Shown: positions 45,289 to 54,365 of the stretch, piece after piece
How positions within the stretch are numbered: position 1 is the stretch's first letter
Layout: every line of letters begins with the position of its first letter
From: Acidobacteriota bacterium
Lineage (GTDB): Bacteria > Acidobacteriota > Terriglobia > Terriglobales > Acidobacteriaceae
Length of the DNA stretch: 64,000 nt
Assembly (NCBI GenBank): GCA_013289685.1
Contig: JABCZL010000001.1
Location: forward strand, 437,838-501,837
Reading direction: 5' to 3'
Position numbers and translations under genes: made by a program
Notes under the pieces: generated by a model
The model's input: only the letters and a program-made list of their open reading frames with translations
The model's database searches: none
Told to the model about the DNA's origin: nothing

Positions 45289-45873
45289 TCAGCGCAGTCC
45301 GTCCTCGCCTTTGATCTGATCTTTCGTCAACCCGCCCACGCGAGCCAGCGGACGCCCGCTGTCGGTCACCGCAATCGCCACCATAATTTCATTGGCGCGC
45401 GGCGCGTCATTGATTCGCACTTCCATGCCGTCGAAGTGGCTTCGCACAAACGCAGCATCTTTGTGACCCAGCGGGATGTCGAGCACCACACCCATGCCGC
45501 CGCGCTTTTTCGACGACGGAATCAGTGCCGCGCCCTTGCCCAGCACGCGCCGCACCGGCGTCCCCAGCTTGGGATGGAGAATTGCCGCGGCATGTTCGAG
45601 CTCGCCGTTCTCGCCAACCGCTGCCGCCTTGCCATAGCTTTCCGCCGAAGGCCCCGGAATTCCCAGCGCCGCCACTGCGCGCGATGTGAGCAGTTCCCCG
45701 AGTTCCTCGCCGATCGCCATCAACTCCGAAAGATCCTCCACGTATTTTCCCGTGCACGGATTCTCAATTACGGCTACGGCCGCGGCCCGCCGCGCCGGCG
45801 GCGATATCGCCCGGTCCATTTCGCGCTGAGTCTCTTCCAGGAACGTCGCGATCTTGCGGATCTTCGCTTTCAT
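45289..45873 (-). CDS. AA_synth (PF06684)-family protein, copy 2
   Basis: A 194-residue protein of the 'amino acid synthesis' family, whose biochemical role is not established to my knowledge. Family features: IRKIATFLEETQREMDR, AAAVAVIENPCTGKYVEDLSEL, YGKAAAVGENGELEHAAAILHPK, DIPLGHKDAAFVRSHFDGMEVRINDAPRANEIMVAIAV, GRPLARVGGLTKDQIKGEDGLR. It is a clear paralogue of the next gene upstream, 15 bases away; both end in the same KGEDGLR. They probably form a heteromer or act on successive intermediates of the N-heterocycle pathway encoded around them. Confidence 0.8.
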   Translation of the reverse strand: MKAKIRKIATFLEETQREMDRAISPPARRAAAVAVIENPCTGKYVEDLSELMAIGEELGELLTSRAVAALGIPGPSAESYGKAAAVGENGELEHAAAILHPKLGTPVRRVLGKGAALIPSSKKRGGMGVVLDIPLGHKDAAFVRSHFDGMEVRINDAPRANEIMVAIAVTDSGRPLARVGGLTKDQIKGEDGLR

Positions 45874-45888
45874 GCTTTCGCCCTCGGC

Positions 45889-46473
45889 TTATCTCAGCCC
45901 ATCTTCCCCTTTGATCTCGGACACCTTCAATCCACCCACGCGGGCATGCACCCGCGCGCCGGTCGTCATCACCAGAGCGAGCAGGATTTCGTCCGCCCGC
46001 GGAGCATCGTTCACCCCCACTTCCATAGCGTCGAAGTGACTGCGCACGTACGACGCGTTGATGTGTGTGATGGGCACATCCAGCCGCGTCCCCGGCCCGC
46101 CAACTTTTTTCGTCGAGGCAACGATCGCTTTCGCCCCGCCCAAGACCTCGCGCATTGCGTATCCGCCCGGAACATGCCACAGAGCGCCGTGCTCAATTTC
46201 TCCCGCAGCGCCTACAATCGCGCCCTTCCCATAACCCTCGACGACCTTCGCATCTCCGCCCAGCGCCGCGACCAGCGCCCGCGCCATCTCCAAGCCCAGA
46301 GGCTTCAAGTCGTCCATGAAGCCTTCGATGCTCTGGACGTACTTCTCCGCAAACGGATTTCGAATGACCGCGATCGCCGCCGCGCGGCGCAGTGGATTCT
46401 CCGCCACTGGCCCGCCTTCGTGAAAAATCTCTTCCACGCATGTGACTTTCTTTCGCACCACGACCTCAGGCAT
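45889..46473 (-). CDS. AA_synth (PF06684)-family protein, copy 1
   Basis: A 194-residue paralogue of the downstream protein: MPEVVVRKKVTCVEEIFHEG start, AAAIAVIRNPFAEKYVQSIEGF, GYGKGAIVGAAGEIEHGALWHVPGG, DVPITHINASYVRSHFDAMEVGVNDAPRADEILLALVM, VHARVGGLKVSEIKGEDGLR. Equal length and even spacing of motifs show a tandem duplication followed by divergence. Its ATG overlaps the end of the UPF0280 gene by eight bases, so it belongs to the same operon. Confidence 0.8.
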   Translation of the reverse strand: MPEVVVRKKVTCVEEIFHEGGPVAENPLRRAAAIAVIRNPFAEKYVQSIEGFMDDLKPLGLEMARALVAALGGDAKVVEGYGKGAIVGAAGEIEHGALWHVPGGYAMREVLGGAKAIVASTKKVGGPGTRLDVPITHINASYVRSHFDAMEVGVNDAPRADEILLALVMTTGARVHARVGGLKVSEIKGEDGLR

Positions 46474-47365
46474 GCACCAGTCCCCTTTCGCGAACCGGAG
46501 TGGCGATCATTCGCGATTCTCCCAACAATCCCACCACGCGAGTTTCTCCCTGCAGACTCAGGGCAGCCGACCGGATCAGCCCCATTTTCAACAATCGCTC
46601 CGCGGTCAGCGTGCCAGCTTCCAGAGCCTGATTCACTTCTTCCACCGTTAACTCGCCGACAGCTTGCGTCACGGGCCGATCCCCGAGATCGCTGTCGGGT
46701 GCAAGTTCGCGAGCTGGAACGCGAACAATCGCAGGATGCCCCGGAAGGTCGACCGCATTGGCGATAATGGTTGCCGCCGCGTCGGCCGCCGCAGCACGAT
46801 CGGCGAGCACGGTGACTGCATCCGCAATTCCGAGTGAAAAGCTGCGCCCTCGCCATCCGCTGGTCGCAATACCGCGCACGGGATGGGCCGCATGCACCGT
46901 CGTAGTCCCGAGCAACGAAGGGCGGTCGGGCCGCTCTACCATGCCGACCACAAACTTTTCTCCCGTGGCCAGGTGCAGAGAAATGTCCCCGCCGTCGTTG
47001 ACGTATGCGGACGACAATTCAGCCGCGTCCACCATCGCCGCCAGAATTTCTTCCGCGACTGCGCCCGCTACCGCGGCCATGGGTGTAATGAAATACTCTG
47101 CTGCGTATGGCATCACCGCGGCCGTCATCCTGCGTGCCACCGCGCCTTGCGGCCACGCTGCATCCGCAGAGCAGGCCCGGCGCAAATATGACAGCTCGCT
47201 GCACAACTCGTCGAGCACCGTCACAAAACGCGCGCTGGCAGCCCGATACGCCGCCTCCACTTCGCGCAGTGCGCCGAACGCCTCGACGATCAAGTCGATC
47301 GGCCCGTCGTTCAGGTGCAGCCGCCGTCCATCAGGCAGCATCCGGATTTGCGCGCGCTGATTCAT
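46466..47365 (-). CDS. UPF0280 family protein (ApbE-like fold)
   Basis: A protein of about 299 residues of the UPF0280 family, distantly related to ApbE flavin transferases. Typical segments: RMLPDGRRLHLNDGPIDLIVEA near the N-terminus, MTPMAAVAGAVAEEI-like VAGAVAEEILAAM, AYVNDGGDISLHL, GIATSGWRGRSFSLGIADAVTVLA and DAAATIIANAVDLPGHPAI. The glycine-rich NDGGDI and the TSG region match the parts of ApbE that bind FAD and metal. A role in flavinylating the neighbouring Hnr-like flavoenzyme is possible but unproven. The first ATG (47383) is also possible; 47365 is preferred. Confidence 0.78.
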   Translation of the reverse strand: MNQRAQIRMLPDGRRLHLNDGPIDLIVEAFGALREVEAAYRAASARFVTVLDELCSELSYLRRACSADAAWPQGAVARRMTAAVMPYAAEYFITPMAAVAGAVAEEILAAMVDAAELSSAYVNDGGDISLHLATGEKFVVGMVERPDRPSLLGTTTVHAAHPVRGIATSGWRGRSFSLGIADAVTVLADRAAAADAAATIIANAVDLPGHPAIVRVPARELAPDSDLGDRPVTQAVGELTVEEVNQALEAGTLTAERLLKMGLIRSAALSLQGETRVVGLLGESRMIATPVRERGLVHA

Positions 47366-47392
47366 CGTTTCTTCGTTTAGCACTTCTTCTTT

Positions 47393-48886
47393 TTAGCGCT
47401 TCTTTGTTCTTGCTTCAGACTCAAGCGGCCACGGATTATCCGATCGGGCAGCCATGCGCCGCCGGCTTTCATCGGCCGCGGCCATCGAACTCAGGGGACG
47501 CACGTGCTCGACATATCCGCCCAAAGCGGCGTAATCCGCCAACCGCAGTGTGAACTCGATCGGCGCCACCAGCGCGGGCGTCGGCACATATCCAAATGCG
47601 TTCTGCGGCATGCGAGTCACGTCGACCATGAAGGTGATCCCGCCGCCAGGCCAAACGTAGACCGGGGCGCCGCCACAGGTCACGCGCGTGAGCGTGTCGC
47701 GCACGGAGTGGGTCAGCTTCACCGGATTCTCGGTCACGCCCGCCCGCAACGATCCTCCGGCGCCGCCCATGAACAAAACCGTGCACAGCGCGGGCTCGCA
47801 GTTTTCCCGGATGCGCGCCACCGACTCCCGCAAGACAGCCGGCAGCTCTTTTTCCAGCGGCTTCAAATCTTCGTCCAGCTCGAAATATCCATAGTGCTCG
47901 CCGGTCGTGCTCACCATCAGCAGGCGCAACCCAGGCCAGGCCTTTTTCGCGTTGAACTTCCCAAGAATCTGTAGCGGATCTTCAATGTCAGTCCCGCCCC
48001 AGGACGTGCCCGGCTCAGCGACCTGAAAATATCTTCCCGGTGTGGACCGTCTGCCCTTCAGTTTGATTCCGGTCTCGGGCACGCCGAGTAGTTTGCCAGC
48101 CTGATGTTCTGAGAGTACGCCGGTGATGTGATCGTCGACCACCACAACTTCGTCCACTTTGCCGAACCATTGTTTAGCAAACATGCCAATGGTCGCCGAG
48201 CCGCAGCCCACGCGCATGCGCTCTTCCTGCGCACCATCCACAATCGGCGGCTTGCCCGCCTGCACCACGACTTTCGCGCCGTCCTCAATTTTCAATTCCA
48301 CGGCGCAGCCGTTGCACAAGTTCAGCAGCGTCTCGCAGGTGGCTGTGCCTTCGTGCCGGCTGCCGCCGGTCAAATGCTTCACTCCTCCCAGCGACAGCAT
48401 CTGCGATCCATATTCGCTGGTCGTCACATGCCCTACGGCCTCTCCCTGCGCCCGCACCGTGCTGCATTCTGCGCCCAGATGCCGGTCGGTATCGATCTTC
48501 ACCTTGACGCCGCAGTAACTAAAAATTCCTTCGGTCACCACCGTGACCATGTCGACGCCTTGCACCTGCGATGAAATGATGAAGGGCGCCGGTTTGTAAT
48601 CGGGATATGTTGTGCCCGCCCCGATTGCAGTCACAAACGTTTCCCCGCGGACCTCCCCGTGGTTGACCGTGCTTTGATGAATCAGCGTCCCGTCCCAGTC
48701 GTGTCCGGGATCCAGAAATGGCACTACCGACTCTCCGCGCTCTAGTGCTCGATCCAGCACGATATGCGGATCCAGCCGCACCAGCTTGCCCTCGTGATTG
48801 CCGTAGCGGTCGCACGATCCCGTCCGTCCCGGCTTGATGTAGCACAGCACGGGACAGGCATCGCAGCGAATGGCGTCGTCAGGCAC
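47393..48886 (-). CDS. 6-hydroxynicotinate reductase-like flavo-iron-sulfur protein
   Basis: A protein of about 497 residues similar, as I recall, to proteins annotated as 6-hydroxynicotinate reductase (Hnr), which reduces the hydroxylated pyridine ring to 1,4,5,6-tetrahydro-6-oxonicotinate using ferredoxin. The N-terminus has a four-Cys iron-sulfur motif, CDACPVLCYIKPGRTGSCDRY (Cys 8, 11, 15, 25), then LVRLDPHIVLDRALERGE. The rest contains several Gly-rich and Cys-containing segments (CNGCAVELKIEDGAKVVVQ, RMRVGCGSATIGMFAKQW). I take GTG 48886 as start: it overlaps the end of the Mo-hydroxylase gene by eight bases and lies just before the Cys motif; the frame upstream is antisense-like filler. 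Confidence 0.72.
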   Translation of the reverse strand: MPDDAIRCDACPVLCYIKPGRTGSCDRYGNHEGKLVRLDPHIVLDRALERGESVVPFLDPGHDWDGTLIHQSTVNHGEVRGETFVTAIGAGTTYPDYKPAPFIISSQVQGVDMVTVVTEGIFSYCGVKVKIDTDRHLGAECSTVRAQGEAVGHVTTSEYGSQMLSLGGVKHLTGGSRHEGTATCETLLNLCNGCAVELKIEDGAKVVVQAGKPPIVDGAQEERMRVGCGSATIGMFAKQWFGKVDEVVVVDDHITGVLSEHQAGKLLGVPETGIKLKGRRSTPGRYFQVAEPGTSWGGTDIEDPLQILGKFNAKKAWPGLRLLMVSTTGEHYGYFELDEDLKPLEKELPAVLRESVARIRENCEPALCTVLFMGGAGGSLRAGVTENPVKLTHSVRDTLTRVTCGGAPVYVWPGGGITFMVDVTRMPQNAFGYVPTPALVAPIEFTLRLADYAALGGYVEHVRPLSSMAAADESRRRMAARSDNPWPLESEARTKKR

Positions 48887-51713
48887 GGGGCCCTCCGCTG
48901 TGCTCGTGTGGGACGGACACTCCTGTCCGTCGCTCTTGACCACCCTTTTGCGCGGCCAGAATCGCCGCCCGCACCCGGTCCGGCGTCGCCGGAACTTTGT
49001 GCATGCGGATCCCAATCGCATCGTGAATCGCGTTGAGAATCGCGGGCGCCGTTGGAATCACGGCCTGCTCGCCAATTCCCTTTGCGCCGAACGGGCCGAT
49101 GGAAGATGGGTCTTCAATCAGGATCGATTCCACGGGAGGAACGTCTCCGGCCGTTGGGATCAGATAGTCGTGGAGATTCTCTCCCTTGCCGGGAAAAAAT
49201 TCTTCCATCAACGCCATCCCCAGGCCTTGCGCCACGCCACCTTCGATCTGCCCCTCGATCAGCGTGGGATTGATCGCGCGCCCCACGTCGTGCGCGGCCG
49301 TCACTTTCAGCACACGCACGGTGCCCAGTTCCGTATCGACTTCAATCTCCGCCAGGTGCGCACCGAAGCCGAACACCGCGTACGGACTTCCCTGCCCATT
49401 CTCATCCAGCGGACTGGTGGGCGGATCGAACGTTGCCTCGCAGGTAATCACGTACCCATGCGTGTCCAGCGGCAACTCCCGCAGAGCAAGTACTTTTCGC
49501 TTTCCATCTTCGTCCACCGACACACTGCCGTCGCCGAACTCGATCTTCGCGCAGTCACACGCCCCGGCCAGCTTCAGGATCTCACTGTGCAATTTCGTTC
49601 CCGCCATGTGCGCCGCTTTGCCGGTGACGAACGTCTGCCGCGATGCTGAGGTCTTGCCGCAATCGGGCGAGAGCGCAGTGTCACCTGAAACCAGATCGAA
49701 CTGCGCCACCGGAGCTCCCAGCGCGTCGGCGCAAATCTGCGTGACGATGGTATTCGACCCCTGACCGATGTCGACTGCGCCCTGATGCAAGACGATGCGT
49801 CCATCGCGCTTCAATCCGATACGCACGGTCGACGGATTCGGCAGCGACGTATTGCCGCATCCATACCACATACCCGCCACGCCGACCCCGCGCCGCAACA
49901 GCCTCGCCGCACTCGCGTTGAATGTGGCTGCGTCGGCGCGCGCAGCCTGCCATCTCGGCCGCAACACCTCGAAGCAGGCACGTATTCCTACGCCTTCGCC
50001 GAGCACTTGCCCAGTCACAGTTGAAGTATCGTCCTGCAGCGCGTTGAGAATGCGAAACTCCAGCCGATCCATTCCAATGCGATCCGCGAGCTCGTCATAA
50101 AGCTGCTCCTGCGCAATCGCCGCCTGCGGCACGCCGAATCCGCGAAACGCTCCCGCCGGTACAATGTTGGTGTGCACGGCACGAGTCAGCGCCCGGTAGT
50201 TTGGAACGCGGTACGGCCCTGAAGCATGCACCGGCACGCGCCCCGCAACCGTCGGTCCCCAGGACGAATACGCGCCCGTGTTGAAGTCTGCGGAAAAGTC
50301 GAGCGCCGTGAGTTTGCCGTCCCGCGTCGCTCCAGCGAGCAGGCGCATGCGTGCGGGATGCCGCTTGGTCGTCGCGATAATCGACTCGGTTCGCGAATAC
50401 ACCATGCGTACGGGCCGCCCCAGTTTCCACGCAGCCAGCGCAACAAACGGCTGCACTGAAAGATCAAGCTTCGCTCCAAATCCGCCGCCGACCGCTGTCG
50501 GAATGATTCGTACCTTCTCCAACGGAATGCCCAGAATCTTCGCGACATCGTGGCGATCCATGTATGGAGCTTGCGTGCAGGCCTGAACCTCGATTCGATC
50601 CCCAACGCGACGCGCGAACCCCGCTTCCGGTTCGATGTAGGCGTGCTCGACAAATCCCGTTTCGTATTCGCCCTCGGCCACAACGTCCGCTTCGGCGAGA
50701 GCTTTCTCTACGTCACCGCAAACCACTCGCCCGCGCACCAGAACATTTTGCTCGCGATGCGCGTGCATACGAGGCGCATCGGGGGCCAACGCCTCGTCAA
50801 TCGTTTGGAGCGGCGGCAACTCTTCCCAGCGGACGGGAAACTCCGCGAGGTCGAGGGCCTCCAGCGCATCTGCTTCTCCCACCAACGCTGCCACCGCTTC
50901 CCCGCGAAAGCGCGCTTCGTGATTCGCAAACACCGGCTGATCTGCATATTTCGGTATCACGCCGTAGCAATCGATGCCGGGCACATCCTTCGCTGTCAGA
51001 ATCAGCATCACACCCGGATGGGCCGCAACAAATTGATCGAGATCGCCGAACTGAAATCGGGCGCGATGATGCGGGCAGCGAATCACGCGCACCCCCAGCG
51101 CACCCGCAGGAGTTTCATCCGCCCCGAAAATCTCCAAGCCCTCGACTTTCTTTTTGCCGTCGAGCCGCACCAGACGGGCTCCCACCGCCGTTCCAGCCGC
51201 GGCCGACGGCTCCAAGGCAGCACTCGTCCCCGCCTGCATAATCGCGGTGATGATCTTCCGGTATCCCGTGCAGCGGCAAAGCACGCCACCGATCGCATCC
51301 ATCACTTCGCGTTCGCTGGGAGATGAATTCTTTCCGAGCAGCGCCGTTGCAGCCACCAGCATCCCAGGAGTGCACGCACCGCATTGCGCGGCCCCGTGAG
51401 AAAGAAAGGACTGCTGCAACTGGCCGTACAACGGAGTGCGCCCAGCCAGTCCCTCGACGGTTGTAATTTCACATCCCGCGGCCTGCCCCGCCGCCACCAG
51501 GCACGCGCAGACCGGCTCGCCATTCAGCAATACCGTGCAGGCACCGCAGTCGCCCGCATCGCATCCCACTTTTGTTCCGGTCAGTCCAAGATCGTCGCGC
51601 AGCACCCGCGATAACCGCCGCGTCCCTGGCGCCGCAACCTCTACACTACGTCCGTTCACCGAGAACGAAATCAAATCAGACTCCACCGCGAGCACCTTCT
51701 CCGTGGTCGCCAT
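48879..51713 (-). CDS. Molybdenum hydroxylase, fused [2Fe-2S] and Mo-cofactor subunit
   Basis: A 944-residue xanthine-dehydrogenase-family protein. Residues about 1-165 form the two [2Fe-2S] domains (CDAGDCGACTVLLNGEPVCAC; CGACTPG with CRCTGYRKI). Residues about 175-940 form the molybdopterin-binding region (TAVGGGFGAKLDL, RGFGVPQAAIAQEQ, GAVDIGQGSNT, AHDVGRAINPTLIEGQIEGGVAQGLGMAL) with the active-site Glu in GAKGIGEQAV. There is no FAD domain; that is the adjacent gene. It hydroxylates an N-heterocycle next to the ring nitrogen using water; nicotinate is the best guess from the neighbours. ATG 51713 overlaps the stop of the FAD gene (TGATG). Confidence 0.87.
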   Translation of the reverse strand: MATTEKVLAVESDLISFSVNGRSVEVAAPGTRRLSRVLRDDLGLTGTKVGCDAGDCGACTVLLNGEPVCACLVAAGQAAGCEITTVEGLAGRTPLYGQLQQSFLSHGAAQCGACTPGMLVAATALLGKNSSPSEREVMDAIGGVLCRCTGYRKIITAIMQAGTSAALEPSAAAGTAVGARLVRLDGKKKVEGLEIFGADETPAGALGVRVIRCPHHRARFQFGDLDQFVAAHPGVMLILTAKDVPGIDCYGVIPKYADQPVFANHEARFRGEAVAALVGEADALEALDLAEFPVRWEELPPLQTIDEALAPDAPRMHAHREQNVLVRGRVVCGDVEKALAEADVVAEGEYETGFVEHAYIEPEAGFARRVGDRIEVQACTQAPYMDRHDVAKILGIPLEKVRIIPTAVGGGFGAKLDLSVQPFVALAAWKLGRPVRMVYSRTESIIATTKRHPARMRLLAGATRDGKLTALDFSADFNTGAYSSWGPTVAGRVPVHASGPYRVPNYRALTRAVHTNIVPAGAFRGFGVPQAAIAQEQLYDELADRIGMDRLEFRILNALQDDTSTVTGQVLGEGVGIRACFEVLRPRWQAARADAATFNASAARLLRRGVGVAGMWYGCGNTSLPNPSTVRIGLKRDGRIVLHQGAVDIGQGSNTIVTQICADALGAPVAQFDLVSGDTALSPDCGKTSASRQTFVTGKAAHMAGTKLHSEILKLAGACDCAKIEFGDGSVSVDEDGKRKVLALRELPLDTHGYVITCEATFDPPTSPLDENGQGSPYAVFGFGAHLAEIEVDTELGTVRVLKVTAAHDVGRAINPTLIEGQIEGGVAQGLGMALMEEFFPGKGENLHDYLIPTAGDVPPVESILIEDPSSIGPFGAKGIGEQAVIPTAPAILNAIHDAIGIRMHKVPATPDRVRAAILAAQKGGQERRTGVSVPHEHSGGPRA

Positions 51714-52579
51714 CAGCGGCTCCCCACGCAAGCTTCCAGCGCGCGTCGCACCAGAGTCAGCGACGCATCGCGCCGGTAGTCAGCCGTCGCTCGCACATCG
51801 TCAATCGGAGAAAGACTGCGTAGGTGCTCCGCTCTGATAGCCGCACCAATTCCCGCCTTCGCGGGTAACCCCACTAAGTCATTTTCTAAATCGTCCAGTC
51901 GCCGCGGTGTCGCCGAACAGGATCCCACCGCGACGTGGACCTCCGCCACACGGCCCGCTTCATCGGCCCGCACAACGGCGGCCACCATCGAAATGGAGAT
52001 AACCAGATAGCGACGCGCGCCCAGTTTCACGAAAGCCGAGGCCGCGTCTTCCAATCGCCGTGGAACCAGCACCGCCGCCAGAATCTCATCCGGACGCCGC
52101 ATCGTGCGGCGATTGCCAGCGATAAACTGCCCCAGCGGCATGCGACGCCTCCCCGCCGCAGAAGCCAGTTCGACCTCCGCATCCAATGCGAGCAAAGGTG
52201 GCACGCCATCCGCCGCCGGAGAAGCGTTGCACAAATTCCCGGCCACCGTCCCGCGATTCTGAATCTGCATCGAGCCCACTTCCCTCGCCGCCGCCTTCAG
52301 CGCATCAAAGCAACGTGGCAGCGGCGCGCGAATGACTTCGCTCCACGTGGTCAGCCCGCCGATACGAATCTGCTCGCTGTCCACGGCAATGCCGCGGATT
52401 TCGCCGAGGGCTGTAATGTCGACAACACGCCCTTGCGGCAGCCGTTCCCCCAGAGCCGGATAGAAATCCGTTCCCCCAGCCAGAATCTGTCCGCCCGGAG
52501 AAGTCAGCAGAGAAACCGCCTCATCCAATGTTTTCGGCTTGAGATACAAAAGTCGGGCCCCCAAAATCGCACGCCACAC
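51713..52579 (-). CDS. FAD-binding subunit of the molybdenum hydroxylase
   Basis: A 288-residue CoxM/xanthine-dehydrogenase medium-subunit homologue that passes electrons from the iron-sulfur clusters to FAD and on to the acceptor. The FAD-binding motifs are ILAGGTDFYPAL near residue 34 and TVAGNLCNASPAADGVPPLL near 112; the CO-dehydrogenase flavoprotein C-terminal domain follows (about 190-285). It is the first gene of the minus-strand operon. The start is uncertain: GTG 52579 or TTG 52564, both just before LLYLKPKTLDEAV. The divergent serine-hydrolase gene starts at 52695, so the promoter must lie in this 115-base gap. Confidence 0.85.
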   Translation of the reverse strand: MWRAILGARLLYLKPKTLDEAVSLLTSPGGQILAGGTDFYPALGERLPQGRVVDITALGEIRGIAVDSEQIRIGGLTTWSEVIRAPLPRCFDALKAAAREVGSMQIQNRGTVAGNLCNASPAADGVPPLLALDAEVELASAAGRRRMPLGQFIAGNRRTMRRPDEILAAVLVPRRLEDAASAFVKLGARRYLVISISMVAAVVRADEAGRVAEVHVAVGSCSATPRRLDDLENDLVGLPAKAGIGAAIRAEHLRSLSPIDDVRATADYRRDASLTLVRRALEACVGSR

Positions 52580-52694
52580 ACCGCTTTCAGAGTTTGTATA
52601 CGAAGCCAGTGGCTTTGTACAGGCTCCCTTCCGGCTCGTTCTGTGTTCTAATCTCCGCGTCGTAATTCTTTCACCGAATCATTCGGAGACACGG

Positions 52695-54296
52695 ATGCCA
52701 AAGACCTGCTCGAAAAAGAGCTGCTCGAGAAAGATCTGCCTGAAGCGGTACGCCTTCGTTGTTGCCCTCACTCTTGCGACCTCGGCATTCGCGCAATCGT
52801 CGGGCGCTCCGGCTGACCTCGACGCCTTCGTCGCTTCTTCCATGAAAACATTCGACGTCCCCGGCATGGCAGTGGCCATTGTGAAGGACGGCAAGATTGT
52901 CGTCGCCAAAGGGTACGGCGTTCGGAGACTCGGCGATCCCGCACCGGTCGACGAATTCACCATGTTCGGCATCGGCTCGAACACCAAGGCATTCACCACC
53001 GCCGCCCTCGCCACACTGGTCGACGAAGGTAAGCTTTCATGGGACGATCCCGTCTACCAGCGCCTGCCCGGCTTCGTCATGTACGACCCCTACGTCTCGC
53101 ACGAGATGACCATCCGCGATCTGCTCACGCATCGCAGCGGCATGGGACTGGGCGAGGGAGATCTCCTCTTCTGGCCGCACTCGACCTACTCGCGCGAGGA
53201 CGTCATCTACAAACTGCGCTTCATGAAGCCGCAGTCCAGCTTCCGCAGCCACTACGCCTACGACAACCTGCTCTACATGACTGCGGGACAAATCGTCCCC
53301 GCCGTCACCGGCATTTCCTGGGACGACTACATTCGTCAGCGCATTTTCGCACCGCTCGGGATGAACCACTCCAACGTCAGCAACCAGGCCTTCAAGCCCG
53401 GCGACGACTACGCCTTTCCGCATTCCAACGTGGATGGCAAGCTGCAAGTGATTCCCTTCGGGAATCTGGAAAACGCAGGGCCCGCCGGCGCGATTAACTC
53501 CTCGGCCGCGGACATGGCGAAGTGGGTACAGTTGCAACTCAACCGCGGAAAGCTTGTCGACCGGGAAGGCCGCCTCTTCACCGAGCAGCGGTCGAAAGAA
53601 ATGTGGTCGGCCCAGACCATCCTTCCGGTTCGCGATCCTCCGCCTCCTCTTAAAGGTCTAAGAGCCAACTTCGCCGATTACGCACTCGGCTGGGGATTGC
53701 GCGACTATCACGGCCGCAAGCTGGTCGGACACACGGGCGGAGTCGGCGGCTTCGTTTCGCGCGTCATGCTGGTGCCCGAAGAAAATCTTGGTGTCGTTGT
53801 GCTGACCAATGCCGAAGAGAGCGGTGCTTTCGATTCCATCCTCTACCACGTGGTCGATCATTATTTTCAGTTGCCGCCCACCGACTGGATCGCGGCTTAC
53901 AAGACTGTGAACGATAAAGAAGAAAAGGACGCCGCCGAGACCATGAAGAAAGCCGAGGGATCGCGCGACGCCAATTCCAAGCCTTCCCTGCCCCTCGAAA
54001 AATATGCCGGCGTTTATGTCGATGCCTGGTACGGTCCCATCACGATCAAGTCTGAAAACAGCGGACTGGTCATCACCTTCGATCACACACCGACCATGAT
54101 CGGCGACCTGCAACACTGGCAACACGACACGTTCAAAGCCCACTGGCGCGTGCGGACGATCGAAGACGCCTTTGTTACTTTCTCGCTGAACCCAGACGGC
54201 AGCATCGACAGCGCGAGAATGGCGGCAGTCTCTCCGCTCGCCGACTTCAGCTTCGACTATCAGGACCTGCTGCTGAAGCCGGCAGAGAAGAAATAA
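52695..54296 (+). CDS. Exported serine hydrolase, beta-lactamase class C/S12 family
   Basis: A 533-residue protein with a signal peptide (FVVALTLATSAFAQ, about 21-34) and a penicillin-binding-protein-like domain (about 40-390): catalytic S95 and K98 in FGIGSNTKAF, Tyr in SHYAYDNLLYM, and GHTGGVGGF as the third motif. A C-terminal lipocalin-like domain (about 430-530, DUF3471 type: YAGVYVDAWYGPITI, FDHTPTMIGDLQHWQHDTFKAHW) follows. Enzymes of this build are esterases or D-aminopeptidases more often than beta-lactamases. The N-terminus contains a 15-bp duplication (52706-52735) giving CSKKSCSRKICLK. Confidence 0.85.
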   Translation: MPKTCSKKSCSRKICLKRYAFVVALTLATSAFAQSSGAPADLDAFVASSMKTFDVPGMAVAIVKDGKIVVAKGYGVRRLGDPAPVDEFTMFGIGSNTKAFTTAALATLVDEGKLSWDDPVYQRLPGFVMYDPYVSHEMTIRDLLTHRSGMGLGEGDLLFWPHSTYSREDVIYKLRFMKPQSSFRSHYAYDNLLYMTAGQIVPAVTGISWDDYIRQRIFAPLGMNHSNVSNQAFKPGDDYAFPHSNVDGKLQVIPFGNLENAGPAGAINSSAADMAKWVQLQLNRGKLVDREGRLFTEQRSKEMWSAQTILPVRDPPPPLKGLRANFADYALGWGLRDYHGRKLVGHTGGVGGFVSRVMLVPEENLGVVVLTNAEESGAFDSILYHVVDHYFQLPPTDWIAAYKTVNDKEEKDAAETMKKAEGSRDANSKPSLPLEKYAGVYVDAWYGPITIKSENSGLVITFDHTPTMIGDLQHWQHDTFKAHWRVRTIEDAFVTFSLNPDGSIDSARMAAVSPLADFSFDYQDLLLKPAEKK

Positions 54297-54365
54297 AACA
54301 CGGGAGGATGCCCCAGCCTTGTCGCGTTCTTTGCGACAGAGCCTGCCCTGAGCGGAGTCGAAGGG

